From Phyllostachys edulis (Eukaryota; Streptophyta; Magnoliopsida; Poales; Poaceae): DNA of 64,000 nt. The stretch covers positions 56,488,016 to 56,552,015 of the forward strand of contig CM070557.1 in the NCBI GenBank assembly GCA_036346405.1, written 5' to 3'. Below, piece after piece: positions 1-10,836 of the stretch (positions are counted from its first letter, which is position 1; the number at the start of each line of letters is the position of its first letter). A program made the translations under genes and the position numbers. The notes under the pieces are model-generated. The model had not been told where the DNA came from. It did not search any database and saw nothing but the letters and a program-made list of their open reading frames with translations.

Positions 1-300
1 TAGGGTTTCTTGTGGTGGCGGCTGGAATGAAAGGAAGTGTGGGCAACGGCCAGCGGGGGGTTTTGAAGGGTTAGGGTTTTTTATTTTTATTTAGGGAGGG
101 TCCCATCTGTCAGTGTACATGACGGGTAAACGGGCGAAGCGGGTACGGGTGGAGTTTACCCATGCCCGCGCCCGTTTACCCGATGGGTAAGAAATTGTGC
201 CCGTTTTTATGCCCGTGGGCAAAGCAAGACGCTCATACCCACCTCCATTAGGGTATTTACCCGCGGATACACGAGTAATCGGGCATAATTGCCATCCCTA
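1..300. mobile_element. Right end of a hAT-type element, left end outside window
   Basis: The stretch ends at 300 in ATTGCCATCCCTA, the reverse of the TAGGGATGGCAAT terminus seen complete at 46157. Inside are many short inverted copies of GGGTAAACGGGC and its complement, as in the subterminal regions of hAT MITEs. The left end and target duplication are not in the window, so completeness cannot be judged. Confidence 0.55.
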
Positions 301-510
301 AGTGTGAGGTACTGCAGCATCTTCGGATGGGTGTGGAAACATGAATGACGCCTCGAACAGTCGGAACAAGGAAGGACTGAAATGGAACGGCCTTGACAGA
401 AAAATATGGATAACTATCGTCAAGGCGTCATAGCAGTAGCTGAATGTGATGTAAGAGCATCTCTATTTGGCAGTTTACTTGAATGTGCGCTAATTGTTTA
501 CAGTTATGTT
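301..510. other. Unassigned spacer
   Basis: No convincing coding sequence, repeat or transposon terminus was seen. It lies between the hAT end and the promoter-like block. Confidence 0.5.
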
Positions 511-612
511 CAATCATCCAAGGGCTTAATATTCTGAAATTAATTGACTCACTGTGGGAGTCAATGGCACAAGTGTGACGTGGTGTGTTGATAGCATTTG
601 GGTTCTATTATA
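511..612 (+). promoter_or_regulatory. Orphan upstream promoter block of the membrane/ARM gene family
   Basis: About 95 bases match the region just upstream of pseudogene B (about 47034-47134), including the runs AGGGCTTAATATTCT and TTGACTCACTGTGGGAGTCA. The match ends at 612, in the TATTATA that leads into the TATA box of copy B. The family sequence resumes at 6191 in front of exon 1 of copy A. The block therefore looks like the distal half of copy A's promoter, cut away from the proximal half by about 5.6 kb of inserted DNA. Confidence 0.7.
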
Positions 613-1585
613 CAATTGATATGAGCCATATGTCTGTAGGGGCCGTACACTCATTATTAGTGCTATTCACCCGGCATATTTTTTTGTTCTGGACTAGAGG
701 TGGGAGTCGGGCCGGGCTACTCCGTGCCTACCCAAGGCCCGGCCGAGTCGGCACGGTCCAGGCACGCCACGTGGTGGGCCAGTAGCCGCAGCAGACGGCC
801 GGCCGGCCGAACCTAAGAAGACAACCGCGGTGGCGCAGCACGGCCCGGTCGCGGCGTCTGCGTCTCGAGCTGGCCCGCACGGTTGGCACGCCAGCACGCC
901 CGCCCGCTTCTTGGCGGCGGCGTCGCCTCTGCCGCTCCGCCTCCTCCACCATGGCTGCTCCCACCTCGGATCCGCCGCCTCCTCCCGTGATGGGGAGCAC
1001 CGCCGACTGGGCGAAGGCAGCACCGCCTCCTCCTCCGCCACGCCGCCTCGGGAGCCGCCAGGAAAGCCGGAGCCGCAAGCCCGCGACCACGCGAGCACCG
1101 AGAGCCGGAGAGCCGTGAGCCCACGACCACGCGAGCGTCGGGGTGCGAGGCCTCGGGAGCCTCCCACGGCCAAGCACGCCTCCGCCGCACTCGGCGCTAG
1201 ACCAAGACGGCCAAGGCCACGGCGCAACACGGAAGAGTAGAGCCGGCGGCGTCGGGGCACGGGCAAGGGCCACGGCCAAGGCCACTGCTGCCGGGTAGAG
1301 GCCTCCGCCGCCTCGCCGCCTCCGCCTCGGCCTCACGCGCGCTCGCCTCCCTCCACACGCCGCGCGAGGATGGGGATGGGAGAAGCCGGAGGCGGAGGGG
1401 ATAGGGGAGATCCGCAGGGGGAGGCAGCGCCGTGGGAGATGGACGATGGGGGTTGCCTCAGAGGGGGAGGCGATGGGGGAGGGAGGCGCTCGGAGTCGGT
1501 GGCCGCCAGCGCCAGACCGGGAGGCGATGGGAAATGGGGCTCCGCGTGCAGAACTGCAGATGGGGATTTTTGCTTTTGGGTTGGG

Positions 1586-1588
<3 letters not shown>

Positions 1589-1620
<32 letters not shown>
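1589..1620. repeat. (GA)n microsatellite
   Basis: About 15 uninterrupted GA units in the non-coding 5' part of the hAT element. Confidence 0.9.
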
Positions 1621-1622
<2 letters not shown>

Positions 1623-1964
1623 GAGAGGATCTAGTTGGGTGAGGACCGAGGCTCTTTACTTTTCTCTGGGTGAGTGACAGGCAAATTGAGAGAGACAGGC
1701 AGGACAGGGGCGCTTTACTTTCTTTCAAGTTGAGAGAGACAGGCAGAGAGGCAACGGGCGAGTGACCAGGTAATTAGCAACGTTCGTAACGTACAGGTGA
1801 TTAGCGAGTCGTGTCTTTTTCCAATCACGAGAGACAACGGGCAACAAGCATAGAGAAGCAACGGGCAAGCCGTGTCCGCGAGAGACATGACATGACATAA
1901 AGCCGATGTGACAAGCACAGTGCACAGAGAAGCAACGGCTCTCGGGTTTCTTCTCTCGGGTGTC

Positions 1965-1972
1965 TATAAAAT
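1965..1972 (+). promoter_or_regulatory. Probable TATA box of the hAT transposase gene
   Basis: TATAAAAT lies about 120 bases upstream of the transposase start at 2093, after a long non-coding 5' region. Position and spacing fit a plant core promoter. Confidence 0.55.
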
Positions 1973-2092
1973 GAAGCTCATTTCTCATTGATTCATCCAT
2001 TCTCATCTCAGCTTATTTCTTCATCATTTATTTACTCTCCTCATTTCTTCAACAGCCATCTGCTCTCTCCATTTATTTACCATCCATCCATT

Positions 2093-4336
2093 ATGCTGCC
2101 AAGGAGTTGGAGCACCAAGGAGCTCCTGAGCGGTATGCTATCGAGGAGTCGGAGCACGAAAAGGACAGCAGGGCGACTTAGTGTAAGCTCTCGCCATCAC
2201 TCTCCTAGTCCTCCTCCAGCTCCGACTCCCATTGATGCTTGTCGGTTCTCGCCAAGCATGGGAGACTATGGTATGGATGACCATCATATGTACGGTACAG
2301 AGGGCTACGAGGAGTACCAGGGTGGTCCGGAGCCAATGGGGACTCCAGAGTTCTCTCCCGCGTCCACGGAGGGCAACATTGGCGGGTCTGGACGAAGGGT
2401 GAATTGCTGGAAGCACATGACCTGGAGCCAGGAAATCCACGACGGGCAAACGGTAGATATCGCAACATGTAATTATTGCCAAGCTAAATTAATCGCTCAG
2501 TGCAATTTGCGAGGGACAGGCACTTGAACCGGCACTACAAGGCATGCTTGCGCAAGATCGGGCGCAGAGTCGAGGGGAGGAGTACAAACGCAGTTTAAAC
2601 TTCGAGGCCGATGGCTCTGTAAATACTTGGGTATACAACCGCTTTACGCCTCCGTGAGGAAATCGTTAGATATATTGTTGCGGAAGATCAACCGATTAGG
2701 ATGGGTGAAAGCCGCGTTGAAAAAAATGATCCAACGCGCTTTTGCCCACAATACCAACATGTTAGTAGGAGAACCACTACATCCGATATTTTACTACTGT
2801 ACCATAAGGAACTAGCGAGCTAAAGAACAATTCCTACAAGTTCGGTTCTCTTTTGCTATAACCTCGGACATTTGGACATCATCACACCAGAGAAGTGCCT
2901 ACCTTAGTGTTGTAGCCCATTATTTAGACGACAATTACAAACTAAACAAGAGAGTCATAGGGTTTAAGCCAATTAACGAATCGCACACGGGAGAGGCCAT
3001 TGCCGAGCGTATACTACACGTACTTGATAATTTTAAGATAGATAATAAGATTGCTTCTATCACTCTTGATAACGCATCAACGAACACGACTGCTATGAAC
3101 ATCCTCACCCCAAGATTGCAGATGTATATTGGTGGTTATGTTCTCCACCAGAGATGCGTATGCCATATCTTGAACCTTGTTGTTCAAGACGGTATGCAAG
3201 AGATTGGCGGATATTTGAACAGTGTCCGTGACGCTGTTCGCTACCTCACAAATTCCCCACAAGTGGCAGCCAGGTTCGCGGAGTACTGCTTAGCCAATGG
3301 GAAGGAGCCAAGAAAATTCGGTCTTGACATGAAGGTGAGGTGGAACTCAACCTACATCATGTTAAAGAAGTTACAAGGGTACGAACATATTATATCTGTT
3401 TTTGTCAATGCTAACTCTCAAGACAATGAATTGGTAGTTACCAATTCAGGTTGGCAAATTGCTAGTCATTTTCGACAGTTTTTACAACCTTTTTATGAAG
3501 CAACAAAGATGTTATCTGGTGTTTATTACCCTACCTCTTGCTTAGTTATAGAATTTATTTGGTTAATTGCAGACAAGATTGCCAAATCTAGGAAAGATCC
3601 CCTTTTAAGTCATGTTGTTGCACTAATGGAGGAAAAGTTTATTAAATATTTTAGTTCTATTTCACATGTGTATTGCTTTACTATTATTTTCGATCCTACA
3701 AAAAAGTTGCCAGGTTTGCAGATAGGTATGGAGGGAATAGGTGAATGCCTTGGTCTTGATTACTCGGAAGCTTTTGCACATGTCAAAGAGGAGCTTTTCG
3801 TGTTTTCCGCATGTATCATGACAAGTTCGGCAACAGCACGAGATCAGAGACCGCACAACAGACGCAACAAGGAATAAAAAGCTTGACATCCCACTTGTGA
3901 AAGAAGCTAAAGGGCAAGTCCAGTTCTTCGTCCTCTCAGTCTCAGGCAGCCCCCTCGTGGAATTCTGTCTCAGAGCTAAACCATTACCTGGAGCATGATT
4001 TTGCAAACATCGATCCTGATTTTTCCGGTGGAAAGATAGACTTGCTCGAGTGGTGGAAGAACAACAAGCGGATATTTCCTGTGCTATCACATTTCGCACG
4101 GGATGTTATGTTGGTGCCAGTGTCCAGTGTATCTTCAGAAGCAACGTTCAGCATAGCAGGGAGATATAATTGAACAAAGAAAATCATCCCTCACGCCTAA
4201 GATGGTGGAGGCAATCACATGCGCCAAGGATTGGGAACTGGCTAAAGAGCGGCAACAGCATCAACTGGAGGATCTTGAGATCGTGCAGGCGTATGGTGAC
4301 CTCGAACGCATGAACGATCTCGACATTGATGAGTAG
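2093..4336 (+). pseudogene. hAT transposase, frameshifted
   Basis: The first segment (2093 to about 2520) encodes a low-complexity N-terminus and the start of a BED-type zinc finger (WKHMTW, then CNYC). The finger's second half, LNRHYKAC, is in another frame right after 2519, so one base is missing there. From about 2870 to 3880 a long open stretch encodes the RNase H-like core, with ITLDNASTNT and the conserved VRWNSTY region. The C-terminal hAT dimerisation block (LSHFARD, then SSEATFSIAGR) lies near 4090-4165 after further frame changes, and the last frame stops at 4334-4336. The family's usual single ORF of 650-750 residues is broken several times, so no active enzyme is expected. Assignment to hAT is firm from the domains plus the TIRs and target duplication. 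Confidence 0.9.
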
Positions 4337-4805
4337 TTAGTATGTACACATGTTGTTACTGTACTCTTTTCCTTACTCGGGGTACCCCACTCTGGGGCGT
4401 AAGGTTTTTAACGAGACAGTAACATTGTATCTGTAAAATATCAAGAAAATTTCACTTTTTCCCCGAAATATTTTCGTGCCCATGTTTTTACGTAATTAAT
4501 TCAATTTTAACTAGGTTTTTAATGAGGCGGGCACAACCGCGCGAGAGGAATAAAGATGGTGGTCGCCGCCGCCATCGCCGCCTCCGCCTCCACCATCAAT
4601 AGTTACTTAGGGCTGGGCTTGGGCTGGCACGGCACGACCCCGGCACGACGGGCTTTGGGCCGTGCCTGGGCCTGGCTGAATGCGAGGTGGGCTGGCACGG
4701 CATGGCACGGCGGGGTAACCGGGCCAAGCCGGCACGACACGACACGGCCCGAAACACGGTAGGCCCGGATCGTGCCGGCACGGCACGGCCCAATTCCCAC
4801 CTCTA

Positions 4806-5472
4806 GTTCTGGACTGGCAATTCTCAAGTAGTGAAGTGCACGCTCCGCAAGCATCTCCTTACCCCTACCAAACTCCAATGGTCCATACATCCGTTGAGTA
4901 GACCCAGCTATAAAACAGAGGAATGTACAGTGAACTCTGTGTGATGTCTATTGCCCCAGTGCTAGTAGTAGAACAACAGGCACACGCTCATGTGCATGCA
5001 TGGTCTCCATGTGCGTACGTAATACCCATTCTTGGAAGCGCAATTTGCATGTGTTTTTGGTGGCCTTCATTGTGTGTTGTGTTGCATAGTAGTAGCTTGA
5101 TCAGCTTAATTTTCCTCCTCCTGTTTGCAAACGGGACGGTGGTTTTCATAGCACTCTACTACTTGTTACTATAGTCAAGCTCATGTATACATACATATAC
5201 ACGCATGAGCTGGTGTCTGGAATTGCATGATGGTTAGGATCGGTGGTGGACATCAGACTTAAATGTAGCCGGTGATCGCTAAGGAAGATAGAATTGCCAA
5301 AATAATTGTCGGATGTACTGATTGAGCCTCGGGGCATATATAGTACAAGGTGACTAGATATGAAAGGGAACCATATTGGATATAAATCCTAACCGATTCT
5401 TATTCTATCTCTAATAATCTTGCCACACAAGACATGTACCTAAACATGTTTTTTTGTTTTTTGATTTGTGAT
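4806..5472. other. Unassigned non-coding stretch
   Basis: This follows the right target duplication of the hAT element. It has no recognisable gene, and its short open frames lack family motifs. It is probably part of the sequence inserted into copy A's promoter. Confidence 0.4.
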
Positions 5473-5605
5473 GTTGCAACCGTTGTCTGGGAATGTTGCA
5501 GCTATTGTCCTAGAATGTTGCGACCGTTGTCCGGGGATGTTGCAACCATTGTCCTAGGATGTTGCAACTGTTGTCTAGGGATGTTGCAAGTGTTGCATCT
5601 GTAGA
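5473..5605. repeat. 22-bp tandem repeat array
   Basis: About six degenerate copies of GTTGCAACCGTTGTCTGGGAAT run head to tail; the last copies degrade into ATTGCATCTGT units. No coding role is visible. Confidence 0.8.
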
Positions 5606-5787
5606 AAAAATATTGCATCTGTAAAAAAAATGTTGTATACTGTTCACGGCGATATTGTAATTTTTTTCCCACGCCCACCACGCCATGGAGCCTTTTATCT
5701 CTATGCAAGCAACCAAAAAATAAATACGTATATGCATACGACTCGCTTGAGTACTCGACTGAGCAAAGAATCAATCTCTTTAGCTAG

Positions 5788-6190
5788 GCTGCTGTGCTAC
5801 TTAAACTATGAGTATGTCTGAGTGTAAGTTGCTCCCTATATTCCCAAATAATGGAGTGATCAAGATCCAGATCTAATCATGTTCTGGAAAACATTCTTTA
5901 ATTTCTCGTTGCCGATACCAACAAAACCACGGACTCGTCAAATCGTCGATACGTCCTTCAAATAACAACATGCCGCCGATACCAACAAAACCCTGCCATG
6001 TTGCCGATACCAACAAAACGACGGACTGCTGTGCTACTTGAACTATAAGTATGTTGTACGGATGAAAATAACAATTCGTTGTTCCTGCACGCTGCAGAAG
6101 GTGCTGCACTCAGGGACTGAGACGCGTTGACTGTGGTCCATGGGAGGGCTGCTGCACAGCGCGGTAGACCCGAGGGTGTAAGTTGCTCCC
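5788..6190. repeat. Short direct duplications upstream of copy A
   Basis: CTGCTGTGCTACTT..AACTAT occurs near 5788 and again near 6028. GTGTAAGTTGCTCCC occurs near 5822 and again just before 6190. GCCGATACCAACAAAAC occurs three times between 5910 and 6020. The pattern suggests local duplication. It may be the edge of the insertion that now supplies copy A's immediate upstream sequence. Confidence 0.6.
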
Positions 6191-6192
6191 AT

Positions 6193-6199
6193 TATATAA
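6193..6199 (+). promoter_or_regulatory. TATA box of copy A
   Basis: TATATAA lies 81 bases upstream of the ATG at 6280. The sequence from here to the start codon closely matches the same region of copy B (TATA at 47135), but everything upstream of 6191 is unrelated to copy B. Confidence 0.75.
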
Positions 6200-6279
6200 C
6201 CAGTCGCTGAGCAATGCGCTGTTCAGGCTACCGAGCCGGCCAGGACGGTGTGTTAAGCTCGCTCGTTCAAGCTAGCGAT

Positions 6280-6545
6280 ATGGCCACGGCCAACAGCACC
6301 GGCGGCGGCGGAGAGCACTGCGTCCAGATATCAGATCATGGCGCCGGACCAGGCAAGGTCACCACACCAGAAAAGCGGCTGAACGGCTTCGTTCGCTCTG
6401 TCACGCTGATCGAAAGAGCTGGCAACGCCTTGGGCACACTGGCCTTCACGTGGGCAACCGTCATCCTGTTTGGCGGGTATCCTACCTCTCTCGGCACCTA
6501 TGATTTTTGGCGCATGACGGCAATCATCTTCCTAGAAGCGGCAAG
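6280..6545 (+). CDS. Copy A exon 1: membrane/ARM-repeat protein (BLE2-like), residues 1-88
   Basis: The ATG at 6280 is chosen because copy B has the same start in the same context (ATGGCCACGGCCAACAGC). The exon encodes a glycine-rich cytosolic-looking N-terminus, the conserved PEKRLNGFVRSV block and a first hydrophobic helix at about residues 48-67. It ends FLEAA plus two bases of an arginine codon. The donor is GCAAG/GTATGC at 6545/6546. The split codon is completed by the first base of exon 2 at 34578, where copy B has the same junction. Family resemblance to grass BLE2-like proteins is from memory. Function is unknown; a membrane role is inferred only from hydrophobic segments. If exon 1 is not spliced to 34578, it is an isolated 5' remnant. 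Confidence 0.75.
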
Positions 6546-6784
6546 GTATGCAGTCGTTGAAACCATGGGCTTTTTTTCTTTTAACTTGTTGTTAATCTTC
6601 CGTAACTGTGTAGCTACTAGCTAGAGCTTTCTGTTTTTTTCGATTACAAAAAAGACACACGCACACACTACCACCACTAAGCACGTACACCCACATGAGT
6701 ACGTCCCTTAGCACATGACTAGAAATATGGAGACCAGGGATAAATCTATGATCTCACAAAATTCCTACTAAAAACGCACTCACG

Positions 6785-6983
6785 CGGGGGTGGATCTACA
6801 GTATCCTAGCAGGGTGCATAGGTCACCTAGTCACAAAATCAATTTTCATTGCATATAATCGTGTATATGTAGTGTGGACACCCCTAACTCAATATGAGGG
6901 GACACCCTAAGCCACAGCCTAACTGAACGTGACCCATCTTGCCTCAGGGACCCCCGGTCATTTTCGTTCTGGATCCGCCACTG
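6785..6983. mobile_element. hAT-type MITE, 199 bp
   Basis: The left end reads GGGGGTGGATCTAC and the right end GGATCCGCCACTG, an imperfect inverted repeat. The flanks are CACTCACG (6777-6784) and TACTCACG (6984-6991), an 8-base target duplication with one change. It belongs to the same terminal-repeat type as 47516-48543. Confidence 0.7.
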
Positions 6984-7430
6984 TACTCACGTGTACATAA
7001 AGATAGACATCAGGATTTAAACTCCGATGAGTGGAATCGTACATCCACAACCCTATCTTTCTAGCCTCTCAAACTAACATACTGTAAGAAATAGTAGTTA
7101 ACACGACCAACAATTGAGAGATAGCATGACCTAATTTTAAAGAAAAAAAATTCTACAAACAAAAGCTACCTACATATAGCTAGCAGGACTCAAACTACGG
7201 CATTTCTGCACAAGGCACGGATGCTGTTATTCCGGTTGAGAAAAATATGGTACGGTGGCAAAGTGTGCATATACATGCACTATGGTCATTCCTATAATAT
7301 TATAGAGATAGACTTGCTTACATTACATGTAGTACAATATATCATGGTGTATTCACTTTCGAATTTTTCTATTTAATTGTAAAGTTTTGAATTTTGCATT
7401 CTATACAATATGCGACTGTTTTCTTTGATC

Positions 7431-7605
7431 AAAATAGTCACTTTTTGAGTTATCAGATGGAGGTCCAATGCCTCAGATATCACCCCAATCCTGTACTAAC
7501 TATTTCTATCCCTCTCTCTCACCAATCACAGAGCACATCGAACGGCCTCCCACTCTCTCTCACCAATCATAGAGCGCATCGGATGGCCTATAAAGTGACT
7601 ATTTT
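7431..7605. repeat. Inverted-repeat element with 14-bp arms, possible MITE
   Basis: AAAATAGTCACTTT at 7431 and its exact complement AAAGTGACTATTTT ending at 7605 enclose about 150 bases that contain two near-copies of CTCTCTCACCAATCA. A clear target duplication was not found. Confidence 0.45.
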
Positions 7606-7945
7606 CCCTCTAAAAAATATGCGACTGTTTTTTAGCAATTCCCTTGTTTTAATACTTCAAATTCTATGAGCTTAAGGCATGCTTTTCCTGTTCTCTTTTA
7701 ATTTTCCTTCTCTTTTTGTAGAGTTCGATGCTTGCCTTTTATATGCCATACTACATCACGAAAACTCTGAGAGTGATGGATGCAAACTGCAGTTTGTATT
7801 CCGATTTTTTTTTTGTCTATAATGGAAGCCGATGACTCTATAATATCTGCACTAACCAATTAGCCACTACCCACGGCAAAGAATCTTTCCGGTCCTCTTT
7901 TGCCACCATTTTCCTTACCTACATGGCTAACCATGCACTACCGTA

Positions 7946-9049
7946 AGTCCCAAGGTCCAACAATGCCACCATCGTCAATTCGCAACCAGCTGGAAAAAAA
8001 ATTAGGGCTGGGGTGAGGTGATCTCTGGAGTGATTTTTTTCTTCAAGAACACGCAAAAGATATTGCGTTAACAAGGAGAAGAAAGCAACAACAACTAGTA
8101 TCCACCAATTACAACATGGGGTTTTAACAATCAAGGTACTTGCCATAAGAACATGAAAAGAAACAACATGAAGTACACCACAGAAAGAATCTCAAGCTTT
8201 CCAATAAAAACCATAGATTGCCAACAAACTTAGAAATTGATTTTTTATTTTTTACCTGAAGTTAGTTATTTTGGTCTTTTATAACAACACGATGTGAATG
8301 AATGGTAAACAGAGGCATATAACGATGTGGATAAATGGTAAATAGATTGATCTTGAAATTTTGTAGAGATGTGGAGTATATCCTCCACTACATGTGGTGA
8401 TTTTTTTAAAACCTATAAGTTTGGTGAAAATCAAAATTTTCAAATTTTCACCATATTTGCATTTTCACCCTATGTGGTGAAAATGCAAATATGGTGAAAA
8501 TTTTCACCAAATTTAGAAGTTACAAAAAATATCTCGCAAATGAGATCAAATTTGATCTTAAAATTTTGCGGAAATGTAGAACATACCCCCACTACATGTG
8601 GTAATTGTTTGAGAAAAGAAATTTAGACTTCTTCTGAGTTTGGTAAAAATCAAAATTTTCAAATTTTTACCATATTCACATTTTCACCCAATACACCGTC
8701 AAACAACGTATAGAGCGGTGTTCATCATATGCATATTATGAGTTAGAGGTATACTAACGAAAACATGGAAATGACCTTTGTCTTGTGGAGTATTTTTTTA
8801 GACACATGAGGATTCAGACCGTCAGTTTGTCATCGAAATTTAAAAGTATATATCCCACATTTACAGCGAATGGGCCATCAGCACCTAAAATTACAAAAAC
8901 TAGCCCTAACACTGGGAAGGATACGACAAACATTCCAGCGATCCAGTACAAAAATATTAGAAAATATTACCATGTAACAAATATTCAAGATCATCTCAGC
9001 ACAGCATCTTTAAAACCGTTCAGTGGCCCATCTTCACAGTATCCCCCTT
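7946..9049. repeat. Intron segment, first copy of a 1.1 kb direct repeat
   Basis: From AGTCCCAAGGTCC at 7946 to CAGTATCCCCCTT at 9049 it matches 32747-34198 with only scattered differences, apart from one MITE present only in the second copy. It contains a strong hairpin at about 8437-8510 whose arms read TTTGCATTTTCACC and GGTGAAAATGCAAA. Homology stops where the Grande-like LTR begins. Confidence 0.9.
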
Positions 9050-10776
9050 GAGTAGGAGCCTCCAGTGCTGCAACCAAAAGACAGATTTGAACATTATCTT
9101 TGTCGTAGGGGCGGCACACCGGCCCCCACGACCAGGCGAACAGCGAAGTGCACACCCTGCCAAAAATCGATGGGAAGGCCCGGGTTGCCGGAGTGGTCCG
9201 AAGGGCCCCGAGGAGGGTCCGGAGGGTCCCAGGGGTACCCAAAGGCGTCTCTGAAGCCCGAAGGGTCCGAAGGGACCACAGTACCGCTTGACCAAGCGCG
9301 TCAGTGGGGTGGATCAAGACCAGGACGGTCCACCATGAGCCAGAAGCTATGCCTAGGGGCAGGAAAAGTCCCTGCAGCCCCTACCAACATCGAGCCCTGT
9401 AAGGGGTAGACTTGTAATCTCGTGTACCCAATAGAAAGCCTATAAATAGCCACCTCCCCCTATGTAGGAGGAGAGAGTTGTATTTTTGTATCTGGTTTGA
9501 AATAGGGAAAATTGGCTACAGGGCACTGTCCATTGTGCACCTTTGCCAACGGACACTGAAAAATCGTGCTATAGCCAAAAGATACCACAAAAACGTGTAA
9601 TTTTGCCATAAAACACTAAGACGATTATTATATCATTTTCAGGCTTGAAGGAGAGAGAAAATTTTGAAAAAGACTCGTGTGCCCTCGCTAGCTTGCCTTC
9701 AGCAGCAACTTTTCAACACAAGTAGCAACTTTTCAACACAAACATCTCGAGATCCAGGACACGCTCAGGTCGCCGCCGGTTGTTCGTTCGTCGTAGGTGT
9801 TCGTGCAGCCGATCTTCGCGAGGCTAGAGAACTACCTGGAGCACAAGCGTGAGCGCGGGGAAGTCGGGTGCGGGCTAGCCGAGAGGGAGGGCGGCGGCGC
9901 AGCACCGAGACCGAAGGCGTCATCGGGCCAAGAGAGGGAGCGCCGAGAGGCGGCGGCGCCGGAAGGAAGAAGGCGCCAGGAGGCAGCGGCGCCATGAGCC
10001 CGAGCGACGCGTTCACCACGTAGATCCCCACCTCACCGGCGCCACCGGCGGAGTCCTTTTTCTTGCCGCCGCCCCTGCTGGTTACGGAGACGCCATCGCC
10101 TGCGGTGGCGGCGCTCAATGCTCGGGGCGGCGTTCTGTCGGTCTCAGACTTGTCGCCGACCCTTACCCTTCCCCGAGGCCGCGTCGTCCGCCCGTCACCC
10201 CACCCACTTCATCGCTGCCGACGCCGCCGCCGCCGGGTGGCGATGGTGGCCTGCCGCTCGAGCTTTGTGGAGAGCTTGTCCTCGACGCCCACGAGGGCGA
10301 GAACCGGGTGGAGGTTGAACCCGTGCAGGGACGCCGGGCCATGCAAGCAAAGAAGGAGGAGGTCGCAGCGAGGGTCGGAGTGAGCCATGAGGAGGAGAGC
10401 CGTGCAGGGCCAGCAAGATGTGGACATCGATCTTAAGAGGAGCAGGAGAAAGAGGCATGGTGGGAATAGGAACAAATGAAGAAGATGAGGGTAAAATGGA
10501 CTTTTCGCTGTCTTTCTCTCTCCACTTTAGTTCGAAAATGATAAAATAGTGCCCTCGATGTCCTATAGCAAAATTACATATTTTCTCAGTGCTTTCTGGC
10601 TGTAGCACGATTTTTCAGTGTCCGTTGGCAAAGGTGCATAATGGGCAGTGCCCTGTAGCCAATTTTCCCTTTGAAATATAAGTTCATCTGCTTCCTGACG
10701 ACCAGTCCCCTCTTCGAGGACCCTTCGGATACCAAGGGTCCCCCTCTTCTACTGTTTAGTCTTTTTAGCTACGACA
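9049..10776 (+). repeat. 5' LTR of the Grande-like element, split by a MULE
   Basis: It begins TGAGTAGG at 9049 and ends ACGACA at 10776, just before the primer-site motif. Without the MULE and its duplicated target it is about 554 bases. TATAAATA at 9441-9448 is the likely LTR promoter. Bounds rest on the TG/CA ends and on the break in intron homology, not on a second LTR. Confidence 0.7.
9505..10669. mobile_element. MULE (Mutator-like), non-autonomous, possible Pack-MULE
   Basis: About 80 bases at each end form a near-perfect inverted repeat beginning GGGAAAATTGGCTACAGGG. The flanks are TTTGAAATA at 9496-9504 and 10670-10678, a 9-base target duplication diagnostic of Mutator elements. The interior (about 9760-10470) is very GC-rich with open frames on both strands, unlike the AT-rich LTR around it, which suggests captured host gene sequence. 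No transposase was seen and the source gene was not recognised. Confidence 0.9.
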
Positions 10777-10797
10777 GTTGGCGCCGTCCGTGGGGAC
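10777..10797 (+). other. Primer-binding-site region
   Basis: TTGGCGCCGTCCGTGGGGAC directly follows the 5' LTR; this is the usual sequence at this point in Tat-type gypsy elements. The tRNA used was not determined. Confidence 0.6.
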
Positions 10798-10836
10798 CAG
10801 CAGGAAAGCTGCGAAGCACTAACCCTACACCCCAAC

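Larger units (their letters stand above)
695..4805 (+). mobile_element. Complete hAT transposon, about 4.1 kb, degenerate
   Basis: The terminal inverted repeats are TAGAGGTGGGA at 695 and TCCCACCTCTA ending at 4805. The flanks carry the same sequence GTTCTGGAC at 686-694 and 4806-4814, an 8-9 base target duplication as expected for hAT. Both ends are rich in GGCACGGCACGAC-like subterminal repeats. Inside are a TATA box, an untranslated leader and a broken hAT transposase. The element sits inside the insertion that splits copy A's promoter. Confidence 0.9.

Noticed and set aside
694..1336. Several overlapping Arg/Ala/Gly-rich frames on both strands
   Set aside because: They lie in the GC-rich non-coding end of a hAT element, overlap each other and lack motifs.
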